Source of the DNA: Aldrovandia affinis
Lineage: Eukaryota; Chordata; Actinopteri; Notacanthiformes; Halosauridae
Direction of reading: 5' to 3'
NCBI GenBank assembly: GCA_029706075.1
Contig: JAINUG010000031.1
Coordinates: 1,798,001-1,862,000 of the forward strand
Length of the DNA: 64,000 nt
Shown: positions 54,650-64,000 of the stretch, in pieces
How the letters are laid out: every line of letters begins with the position of its first letter
How positions within the stretch are numbered: the first letter of the stretch is position 1
The notes under the pieces: generated by a model
What the model saw: only the letters and a program-made list of their open reading frames with translations
Database searches by the model: none
Told to the model about the DNA's origin: nothing
Program-made: the position numbers and the translations under genes

Positions 54650-56240
54650 GTCCGTGAAGGTGCATTTGGACTTAGTATCCTTTAATTAGAAGTGAGATAT
54701 TAGCATTTCATAGGGATTTACGCTGGAAGAGGGAATGGCGGACAGCAGCGCTTTCATTACCCGTCCTCTCTGCATGTAATGAGCACCGTCATTAGCTGAT
54801 GGAGTGGATTTGCCCTAGTGCTACCTTGAAAGGCACATCATTTACATACTTCTTAGGAATAAGGCCTTTAATGGATTCCTCAATGAATAAAATAAAAAGC
54901 CACTTCTTTAAATTTTGAAGAGTCTGTTTCTGATAATGTACATTACCAATGGTTTGGGGTGGAAAAAAATAAAGAAATAAAATAGAATAAAACGGGCGGG
55001 GAGAAAAACGAAAAAATGACTTGCATTTAAAAGTTAAAGCTGAGGAATTCACTTTGTGAGTCGCGTAGCGTGTCATAAATTCTGAATTAAATCAATAATG
55101 TGGGGACGTGAAAGTATAAAAGCCGCGGATCAAATAGGCGAAATATGACATGCAGATTGACTTCTGCCTGGAGACACGGGCACATAAATAAGGCGTCTGT
55201 GATTTGTATCTCGGATTTGTGCAAGTGCAAGGCACCATTCTGTAAAGAGCGGGCGAGCACGGTTTTAATGTGCGCCGTGTTCTTGAAGGGAAAAGGGGGG
55301 AGGGTAACAGTTAAACGTCACTGCGTCTGAACTAATGCGAGAAAGGACTCGAGGTGTTTTCAAAACAGGGCTTCTAAGCCCTCCGCCGTCACTCTCACAG
55401 CGTCGGGCGTGAAGTGATTAGTATTTTATTGACGACTTCCCAAAGTGGCAAGTCTGGAAAATTGCGTCTTTGATCACTCGGAGTTTGCGAAATGTAGCCT
55501 GAGCACCGAGCCTGCCAGGTACGACCCTATCAGTCAGACTCGACGCCCGCGGCGCGATCTTCCCCATTTTTAATTTAACGATTTTTTTTTTTTATATTCC
55601 AAAACACATATTTGTTTTGGATGTTTTCATTGGAGTGTACACGGCGATTACAGCTGTTCATTAACAAAATTGGGTATTTGTTTTAAACTTTAACCAATCA
55701 CTTTGATATGCTAATTATGGTGTAATTTAATTTGAGGCCTGTAATGATGATGCTGTTATTATGGACATAAATGATGCAGTTAAGCTGAGAGTAATCTCAT
55801 TTGCATACTGTACATGCCAGTAAATTAAGCCCTTTCCTGGACTGCTTCAGCTTTAATTTTCCAGTTCTTTTCACACACCATCTCTCAGCCCTCCGCCTAA
55901 TAGCGGAGCTGCATGTTTGATGTGGAGAGCTGCCTCCCCACACTAAATCTAGTCACAATATGTAATGCATAAAGGACCTCATTATTGTACTAAGTGTTTC
56001 CTTAAGAAGTTGGGATTAATAAGGAGAGGTGTTTTTCATTTTTTGAGGCGACGGGTTTAGAATGTATTTTGCGCGTTCTCCTGCACAGGAAGCTTGGGAG
56101 TCTGGTGTGATAAAAGTTCATCAGTAGCTTTGCTCCTCCCCAACAAACAAACAATGGGAGGTGCGGCAGGCTGTCATTACACGGCTTGTAATTATAAAAA
56201 CCCTCCCGTCACAGACACAGATCTCTAGGTTTGGAGGGGA
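54650..56240. other. Candidate regulatory region
   Basis: A long repeat-poor stretch with many developmental-type motifs. It has CCTTTAATTAGAAGTG near 54680, GTCATTAGCTGATGG near 54790, a TATA box at 55115, GCTAATTATGGTGTAATTTA near 55710, the POU octamer ATTTGCAT at 55799-55806, and GGCTTGTAATTATAAAAACC near 56183. CpG-rich sequence lies at 55500-55560. No coding frame is convincing. I infer one or more enhancers, not tested for conservation. Confidence 0.4.
55115..55122 (+). promoter_or_regulatory. Possible TATA box (TATAAAAG)
   Basis: A perfect TATAAAAG is followed by GC-rich sequence (GCCGCGGATC). A small frame starting 30 bases downstream (55145-55330, 61 codons) has no known domain. 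It may drive an unannotated transcript or be chance inside an enhancer. Confidence 0.25.
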
Positions 56241-56290
56241 ATGATGGGTCTTAATGGGAAAGCGTAAAATCTTTGTTTTTGAAATGATAA

Positions 56291-56292
<2 letters not shown>

Positions 56293-56365
<73 letters not shown>

Positions 56366-56394
56366 TGCATGCATGCATGCATGCATGTGCATGC
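56293..56394 (+). repeat. Compound (GT)n-(GC)n-(ATGC)n repeat
   Basis: About 31 GT units (56293-56355) run without a break into about five GC units and then about six ATGC units. This gives about 95 bases of strictly alternating purine and pyrimidine, a sequence type known to form Z-DNA. Confidence 0.97.
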
Positions 56395-56969
56395 TTTGTG
56401 TATGCATGTTTACACTTACCCTTTACAGTCAATAAAGAATGACCACACTTTTGTGTAATTCTGGGGGGTGGGTGGTGGTGGTGGTTATTTTTATCTTTAT
56501 AACGGTTTTATTAATTTGTTTTTATTAAGTCCGGGTAAGGATGATTGGCAGGCCAGCACACAGCATTAGGGAAAGAAAACGTAAAAAACAAATGTATACA
56601 TGTACATTTGGATAATGCATGCATTTAATACAAAAACATAATACGGACAAGAGTGGCTTGTTTCCATTGTTAGCGACTGTTTCCTGTGAAACGATAAACC
56701 TCTCAGACACCGAGTAGCTAATTTGTACAGTTTAGAGGTTATTCTAAGGTCCTCCTCCTTTGGCCTATTTTATAGAAGCGCCAGTATGCAACCTTTTTCC
56801 TTTATCAACTTTCCCTTTTGTCTTTTTAAAAAGAACATTCGGCTCAAACACTGCATAGGTCCTTTGTGTTTTAAAGGAGGGAAATATTTTATGGACTTAA
56901 CACTGACAATACAATTGCCCTTCAGCAAGAATGCTTTTCCATTTTGTACCATAAAGAATATTATTTTTC
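56395..56969. other. AT-rich non-coding DNA
   Basis: A short GGTGGTGGTGG run lies near 56468-56483. The overlapping frames at 56723-56992 lack a domain. Confidence 0.5.
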
Positions 56970-57420
56970 TGCCAGCCAATTTTCTCTGTTAGCCCCTAAT
57001 TGGCTACATAAATCTCTGGCGTTGAGGGTGAGGAATGTTTCGGTGTCATAGAGTGTAATCTTCACCCTTATTTACCAATTCATTAAGATTCATTGATGCA
57101 GGATCGGTGAGGGGAAATGACAACATAAATCAGACCTCCAACATAATGACCCTAATCAGTTGGGAATTGCAGAAAATGTCATGATGAACTATGTCCTTGT
57201 ATTAGTGCCACTGTACATTGTCATTGCGCTGCTTTATGAGTGGGACGCATCCTCCTGACACGGGCTGTATTTAACGAAAAAGAGTTGTTAAAACCTGATT
57301 CCATTAAAGCGCAGAGATTCATACAAGGTCTTTCGGTATTTAGCCCTATGCCCTTTACCTTCAATTTAACTGCTTAATGGAAGGCGCACACTTCCTGTGT
57401 TTTAACCCACCAGCGTGTCC
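56970..57420. other. Candidate conserved regulatory block
   Basis: A repeat-free block with GCCCCTAATTGGCTACATAA, ACCAATTCATTAAGATTCAT and CCCTAATCAGTTGGG. The texture is that of a vertebrate enhancer, and no frame or splice borders suggest coding. Conservation was not tested. Confidence 0.38.
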
Positions 57421-60058
57421 CTCCCTCCGAGGGAGCCTAGGATTTTAAAACGATAACATGCTTCTTAAACACAGAACGTAATGCAAAGTGCCACATGTAA
57501 GGAGCGGTTAAAAGATGTATGCATGTGTGCGCGCCGGCGTGTTTGGAGGGTGCGGGGAACCCAAAGGCTTGTCCTTGCCCATGCATGAACAGCCGGATTG
57601 TCCCTGAATGTTTGGGCACGACCTCCTGATTGGTTAATTGATCATTTGTGCACACTGAGGGGATGGGAGTGGTCTGTGGGGTTGGTATTTTTGGGGTCTC
57701 TGAGTGTCCAGATAACTGAAAAAAAGAAAAGAAAAAGTCAAATTTCTTTTTTCATCGCTAATATTTTTCCCTCCCCCCGAGCCTATATCTGTGCACATGC
57801 AGCAAATTAACATGTTGCATTGTTTTGTTCTTGTGCATGCAAACATACAAACATTAATTTGTTAATTCATTTATCCACGCATGCTAGTTGGTTTCAATGT
57901 GTGCGTATTACTTTATTTGGTTTTTGCATACAGCCTCGGCTAGTCTTTATTTCATGAGATTAACGAGGCATTCTGAACCCATTAAGATAATTATTGAGTA
58001 TGATCATTCTGGACATGTCTGTGCATGGGTGTGTGGGTTTTGATGTGTACTGTGATGCAGATGGTGGAACGGCCACAGCCAAACTCTGGCTGCAGAGCGC
58101 TGTTTTTGTGTGGCCACTCTCCTGTAGCGTAGTTATCTTTGGTCAGAACAGCCAGAGCAGACTTGGACATGCAGATTGCAGAAAAAATATCTGGAATAAT
58201 CTCTGGGATTATTGTAATATGAATTCAGTATTACTGCTCTATATATAGTATTCATACCTTTACAACAATTATAGTGTAAATTAATTGTTTAGTTTTTTGT
58301 TTTGGTGTGCATTGAAAAATTGTGATAATGCACCCTCCTAAATGTAAACCAGGTTAATTGTATAGCAATACGCTCCAAAATTATAATTTTTGATCATAGT
58401 AGAAATGAGTACAGAACGTGAAGGGAATTCATTTTTACCAGCATTATCGTCTTGACGGCGAACTGTTGTTCTGAGACTTTCTCAGGTTTTCTATAATTGG
58501 GGATTTGCTTAATGTTAACACTTCCTTACTACTCAACGCAAAATAAATGTTGAAATAAATGGTCTGTGTTACATCCGTTTCATTATTTCAGGATGATTGT
58601 TTATGATTGCATCAGAGTTAATAATTTAGCTAACCTCATCCACACGTGTATAACACATTGCAGAATTACAGGCAATCCAAGGTTCCGCAGAGTATGGTGT
58701 AGAGCTGTCTGAGCCGTTACATTGTTTCAGTGTTTGTGTCTAGGCTAATGACGGCAGGTATGTTCCAGAACGTTCCGTCTGATCATCAGAGCATCTTTTC
58801 TGCGCCATGAAAGGGTTCACATTCGGCTGTTGTGCGAAGTGTAGATTTGCACCCGCCTTTCATTTCCACGAATCAAAAACTGTGATGTCGGGGAGCGATA
58901 TTGTTCGAGAACGACATGGCAATTTACACCAGCAGTGTGCAACTGGGCAAGTTTACCCCCCAAGATGGTCTTTCTAATAATACTGTCAGGTCCTCACGTG
59001 GTTTAAGCAGGGAATATTAATTAGACAAGTTCGAAGAGTCTAACCTCCCCTCCCTGGTAAATATGTTCAACACATTTCCTCTCCTCAAAGTACACATGCC
59101 CAGTCCCGGGAGGAAAGCCCTAGCATGAATTCTAGTAAAAATGATTAAAAGTATATGACACACTTTAAATAATGTTAAAACAATAAGCCCGGCTGCGGAT
59201 CCCATAGGGAAAAAAAAAAAGGAGATTAAAGTCTGTTTTTTTTTTTCTTCTTTTTTTTACCCCCTTCTTTTTTTGACAGGTCTAATTGGTAAGATGAGCT
59301 TCAGGGTGAGTCCTGCATTTCCCATAACTTGGATACGGTTAAGAAAAAAAAAAAAAAAAAACGAGGCCCACGTCTCTCGCTGCCGATGTTCTCATTGTAG
59401 CGTTAATCTGTGTAAGCCACATGTGAGTGAGATTATCAAAGTCAAATGAAAGGGACTCGCTCAAGAATGTGCGGTAAACCGGCAGCCTGCCGTCCGCGGG
59501 AAAAATACGATCCCATTCATGTACGGCCGGCATTAAAGCCATTAGTTTAATTTACTCACCCGCTCCGCATGTGTCTTTGTGCAGTACACATGTGTACATG
59601 TTCATTTAATGAACAGCAGAATTATGTCTCGACAATGCACCAAAGTAAGTTGTGAGCTGTGTTTAGAGGACTGTGCCTTTGAGCCTTTTTGTAAGTTTAT
59701 ATATCCATTTGGCTTCGTCACAGGGAAGTCTGCCTTTTTCCTAGCACCGAAATCCTTCATTTATTTGAGCTTGTAGCGTGGTAATGGGTTAATATTCATA
59801 TGAAACATCATCCAAGGCATTACTGGGTGCTTGGCCCTGTTTTCTGTAGACGGTGTAGTAATGCGTTTGAATCTAGATTTCACGCTTGAGGATACTATGG
59901 CATTCCTCTGGATGTGTCATAAATATGTGTTTGGTCTCTTAGATCATTCTTTTCTCCCTCTCAATACGGGGCTAAATGGATTTGGAAGGGGCTAAATGAA
60001 ACGAGTGTGAGAGCTCGATCAGGAGGGGCACAGGGATCAGTGGGGAAACCGGATAAGC
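57421..60058. other. Non-coding DNA, no gene seen
   Basis: A/T homopolymers lie near 59209-59260 and an A run at 59343-59360. The parts 58840-58990 and 59380-59560 are repeat-free with some CpG. Nothing codes for a recognisable protein. Confidence 0.5.
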
Positions 60059-60350
60059 AGGGGAAGAGCCGCTCCGCAGACTGCGTTTGGCCCAAGCTCT
60101 CCGCCGCGTCGCCCCGCGATGCTTTGTCTTACTTTCACGCTTTTTACCGCTTGTCCTTATTTTTCCTTTTTTGTTTGTTGCGCCACTCCCGACGCACGCA
60201 GTTATTCATTCTGACCCCGGGGTCAAAGGGCTCGGCGGCTGGCTTTCCTCAGCGCTCGGCGAAGCTCGCCCTTTGGCCTCGTCCGCCCCGGCGTCCGTCC
60301 ACCTCGTCCCTGCCGTGCGTCCTGTTCCTGTCCAAAACCCCATCGCGCAT
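60059..60350. other. CpG-rich block, possible CpG island
   Basis: This is the densest CpG stretch of the window (for example CTCCGCCGCGTCGCCCCGCG near 60099). It carries overlapping frames of up to 172 codons on both strands without family signature. It contains a perfect palindrome, TGACCCCGGGGTCA, at 60212-60225. It could be a promoter-type CpG island or a GC-rich enhancer. Confidence 0.4.
60212..60229. promoter_or_regulatory. Palindromic TGACC/GGTCA site with adjoining AAAGG
   Basis: TGACCCCGGGGTCA is a perfect 14-base palindrome made of two nuclear-receptor-type half sites. The right half continues as GGGGTCAAAGG, close to a direct-repeat receptor site. The CCCCGGGG core could also bind AP-2-like factors. 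A motif match only. Confidence 0.25.
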
Positions 60351-63300
60351 TTTTTTCCTTTTGCTCGATCCAGACCAAGGGACCACACGAAGCAGCCAAT
60401 TTCTCCCGAAAAGCAGAACAGCATCACAATCCAGCATTTGGTCATGGCAGGCAAATTCCACCATGAATGTTTTAAAGAGAAAAACAAACATTAAAAAAAA
60501 AACACAAAACAGCAATTCTAAATAAATGAAAAAGAGCCCGGCTTTCTTGCACATGTCCTTAGTATTGATTCAGACTACCAGCACTTCTGTCTTAGATCTA
60601 TAAATGTGCATGCAATGGGGATCGTGTATGTGGTAATACAGCAGTCTTATGACTGTAGCTATGATATTATTTTCGGAAAACTATTTCTTCTCAGTAATAT
60701 TTCTTGCATAATTACTACCCTGCAAAGCTTTTGATACCAGCCCTGCTGTTACTAAGAAGAAGGGGACAAAAAGGCTCGGGAACCCCTCAGTCATATTTTG
60801 TTTATTTCCAGGCGTAGTTACTGAATAATCAAAGGAGGTAATGTTTAACACGTTTTACAAGTTCCTCGGTGCGTCGTTGCGAAGATGTTCTCCGGGCTGG
60901 CGACCGACTACGCGTCCTGTTTGCGTGCACTGCAGATTAAGCCGACGCATGCTGAGGAGGCCTTTTTGCCACCCCGCCCCAACCCCCCCTCTTCGCCACC
61001 CTCTACCTCCCGTCCCCAAACGGCAATCCCCCCCTCCGCCCCCGATCTCGTTCAAATTCACAGCGGCCACCGGCAGCTGTAACACACAACCCTAATGCTT
61101 CTTCAAATGTCAGGAGAATGACTGTTTGTTTGTCTTGAGTTTTCCCCTGCTGTTTATTCTAGCTGTGCTGCATTTGCATCAACCTTGATTCCCTAAGCCT
61201 GGCCCCTCTCTCCTCCCAGCTCTGTTTACATTAGCACTGCCCTGAGTGTCACCTATGAAATCTGTTGATCATTCCACCTGGTTAATGTTAAATTGCTCTT
61301 GCAAGAAGATGTGTTTGTTCATAAACACAAACCCTAGGCCCCCTGTTTACTGTATCCATGGCAGCAATCAGTTATTAAACAAATATCTGCTTTGTTTGCT
61401 AGTGTGAGTGGCCGTTTATCCCTGCAAGGTCTGGAGGAAACTTAAAAGCTCCTGTGTCTCCAAGAGAAGGGTGGGAGATAAAGAAGAAAAGAGAACTTGT
61501 CCCTGGAATGTCGTTGCAGTATTCTGGGATTTGCTTTGCTTATCTGTGACTTTTGGTGAAGTGGTTTGCGAGATTAGAGGATTGTTTGGTCTCACTGAGA
61601 AGTCTCCTTCGGCAGAATGTCATCTCCCTTGTCCTTTTTTCTTCCGAGGTGGGAGAGAAATTTGTGAAGCCCCGAATGCAGAGTGAACTTTTGATCGCTC
61701 CTCGGCCTTTGAAAAGTGACGCGTTACGGATTTAAAACCGGGCCCGGGGTGCAGGTAAATTTATCTGAGGCTTTGAGCCATGGCAGCGCTATGCGCCGAG
61801 AATTTTGTTGACCTTTGGTTTGTTGGAGTGTGTTAGAGGTGTAACAAAGTGTCCTTTGGAAGAAAGGGGGAAAGAAAAATTGCACATTTGCTCTGTTTGT
61901 AAGCAGAAATCTAATCCGAGGAAGGTACGAGTTGGGTAAACTGGGGAATATATATTTTTGTCTGCATTGCTATCCTTTGACAAGGAAGCCAAAATATTTC
62001 TGCACATTGCATTCTACAGACCTTGAGACCGAAAACACACAACTGCAGTTTGTCACACCTTGGTACAGCCTGTTGCATTGTCTAGTCTGCAAGTCGAGCT
62101 TAACCTAAACAACGGCTTATGAAAGCTCCCGCTCCGTTCTGTTGTCCTTTGCCTCTCTTTATCTCGTCCGGAAGAATGTTGTCCTTTTGTTGTCAGTTTG
62201 TGTAAACACGGTGATGTGAGAACTCTGCGAGTCGGAGCAGGTGTCTGATGAAGGCTTGTTCTTGTGAACTTTAAACACAGAGAGCGAGCAGAGCCATCAG
62301 CTCACAGCTGCTCTGCCAAACCCCTGCCTCGACTCTTCCATTTCTCTATCCGGGCCCGCAAATTCCAGGAGACGAGGAAGGGCGTACGGTTGAAGTGGGC
62401 GAGCCGAAAGGCCGCTCTCGCCTATCGCCGGACCGCCCCCATGAGATGCACGTGACCGTGTTTTTACTGTACTCCCGATATTCCTTAAGAAAACAAACAG
62501 AAACTCTGACCTTTTTTTCTTTTTTATCGTGCATTTGTTGTTTCCAAACACTTGTTGTGTTTTGCAAGCAGGCTATCGTCTCAGAAGGGCAGAAGTCTGA
62601 TAACAACAGCTCGAGCGGATCCTTGTGGACTGCTGGTGGCTTCGGGAGCTTTTCAATCTTTTTTAGAATTATTCCCGGGTATTTTTTTTATTTTTATGCT
62701 GCTGACACGTGCTCTCTAAACGAACAGGTCTGTTTCTCATGAGCTACTTTGGTGCGTTTCAACTCGTGCAGAGCGCAGACTGTCTTCCGGGGGTCGTTGG
62801 GGGAGCGGGGGTTCTGGGTGCTCACAGACTGCATGCCGGCTCACGACATGACACATATTTTCTCTGGGGTTTCCCCCCTCCCCACAGCTCATATGAACAT
62901 TCTTATTGCTGATTCTTATGTCTTTAATAAGGTTCTTTTTAGAGCTAGATCTGTTTGCTATCTGATGCCTATGATGGACAATGCACTTTTTTTGGTTGAA
63001 ATATTGCGTCTTCGAATCGTTCCATGGTAAAAATTAATGAGAAATTAGATTTATGGGTTTCATTTGTTTGTCAATTCGAAAATTAATTGGGTGTTAATTT
63101 TAGCCGTCCCTCGTCAGTGCCGTTTCTTAGCATGTGCACATTACTTTGCATTCATTGTAGCTTTCCTCTCCTTTATCGTGGGTCACTAGTTTTGCATACA
63201 TTAAAATAGCCCCCCGGCTCATTCTGTTGATTACTTTTGGAGATGCCATGCATTAGAAAATTTACGCCTTTCCGTTATAATTATGAAAATTTAGCATAGA

Positions 63301-63384
63301 ATGACAGTGCATGCATAATAGCCATTACTTTCCCATTTTATGTTGCATTGGGGAGAAAAAAAAACGGGCTTAGTGCCTGAGAAT
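60351..63384. other. Non-coding DNA with scattered GC-rich parts
   Basis: 60870-61080 is CpG- and C-rich with proline-rich chance frames. 62380-62460 is also GC-rich. 62940-63340 is repeat-free and AT-rich with AAAATTAATGAGAAATTAG and AAAATTAATTGGGTGTTAA, a candidate regulatory block. No recognisable gene. Confidence 0.45.
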
Positions 63385-63410
63385 TGTGTGTGTGTGTGTG
63401 TGTGTGTGTG
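63385..63410 (+). repeat. (TG)n microsatellite
   Basis: About 13 perfect TG units. Confidence 0.95.
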
Positions 63411-63599
63411 GATGTAATTTGAGATTTTGATCAGAAAAATATGTTTTTGAAAAAGAAAAAAGAGGGGTCAGTGCATGATTTATTTGATATTTTACTTTTT
63501 CGTTTTTTTCCGGGTTTTTTTTTCTTTTAAAATGTGTGTTTCTAATTGCCATCTCAGAAGGAGAGAGAGCACAACGGTGATTGTAGTTGTATTTTTGGC

Positions 63600-63895
63600 T
63601 GGCTGACACCCCATCCCACAGTCGTCCTCTTGCTCATTCCTTGTTTGGAAAATCCCATTATGAAGAGCAGCTCTGCCAGACTGGAGGGGTGAGTCAGGTC
63701 AACATCTGTCTGGAAAGCAAAGGCCACGCCGGAGCCCAAACTGCTGTGGCTAAGAGGAACAGGAAGTGCGTGGGGCCACTCTGCGCCGGGGTGCTGGTCG
63801 ACTCGCAGATACACAACTCCCGCGACGAGTTGCGCACACCCTTTCACAAAGTGAATGGAGAGTTGCTAACAATAATTAAAATGCAAATTAGCTGT
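63600..63895. other. Candidate conserved regulatory block with POU octamer
   Basis: Repeat-free sequence ending in AATAATTAAAATGCAAATTA, where a homeodomain-type TAATTAAA directly abuts the perfect POU octamer ATGCAAAT (63881-63888). The frames through it (63554-63847 minus, 63587-63901 plus) have no known domain. Confidence 0.4.
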
Positions 63896-63897
63896 TG

Positions 63898-63966
63898 CTA
63901 ATAATAACAACAACCATAATAATAATCATAATCGTCATCACTATCGCCATAATAATAACAATAATT
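63898..63966. repeat. Imperfect (AAT/CAT)n trinucleotide repeat
   Basis: TAATAATAACAACAACC followed by more ATAATAATCAT and ATCGCC units. Confidence 0.85.
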
Positions 63967-64000
63967 TGAAATATGCCATTTTTTAAATTATAATTCAAAT

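Noticed and set aside
60007-60525. 172-codon open frame
   Set aside because: Lies in the CpG-rich block with similar frames on the other strand. No homology recognised, and GC-rich DNA has few stops.
62865-62930. Exon after CTCCCCACAG at 62885
   Set aside because: A good acceptor, but the nearest donor (AAG-GTTCTT) is poor and the frame is not convincing.
1-64000. CRISPR array, operon or bacterial-type system
   Set aside because: No spaced identical repeats and no dense coding. The DNA is clearly vertebrate in character.
1-64000. Known microRNA hairpins
   Set aside because: I looked by eye for the seeds and mature sequences of common vertebrate microRNAs and found none. Not an exhaustive search.

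Overview
The window looks like nuclear DNA of a ray-finned fish. The signs are decayed Tc1-type DNA transposons (one with the IR/DR end structure usual in fish), several tRNA-derived SINEs whose tails resemble the 'gcttttatccaaagcgactta' tail common in fish SINEs, and abundant dinucleotide microsatellites. I could not identify the species or the chromosomal locus from sequence alone.

There is no convincing intact protein-coding gene in the 64 kb. The only recognisable protein homology is three broken Tc1/mariner transposases: a remnant at about 0.88-1.35 kb, a 1.21-kb element at 28.09-29.30 kb and a 1.53-kb element at 31.95-33.49 kb. The longest open frames (about 200 codons) lie in low-complexity G/C-rich or otherwise unremarkable DNA and match no family I know. 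A few short segments have exon-like borders (acceptor, short exon, donor) at 13.35, 24.40, 41.08, 46.32 and 49.30 kb. They are candidates only.

Layout. 0-5 kb: AT-rich DNA with a degenerate minisatellite split by the first Tc1 remnant. 5-15 kb: one SINE of the common fish type, two SINEs of a second family, and a strongly G-rich tract at 8.1-8.3 kb. 15-26 kb: mostly single-copy AT-rich DNA with blocks rich in TAAT motifs and a GC-richer block at 20.9-21.7 kb. 26-34 kb: the repeat-dense part, with a SINE, a solo Tc1 end, two Tc1 elements, another SINE and a tRNA-like SINE remnant. 34-46 kb: mostly single-copy, with a long TC microsatellite. 46-52 kb: CpG-rich blocks and two more SINEs. 52-64 kb: single-copy DNA dense in homeodomain- and POU-like motifs, a TG/CG/ATGC compound repeat at 56.3 kb and a CpG-rich block at 60.1-60.35 kb.

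The overall picture is an intergenic or long-intron stretch, possibly the regulatory neighbourhood of a developmental gene. That reading rests on motif content and low repeat density between transposons. It is inference, because conservation cannot be tested here. I did not find evidence for a new biological system. The most useful observations are the possibly undescribed SINE family, the repeats nested in or split by transposons, and the candidate exons and enhancers.
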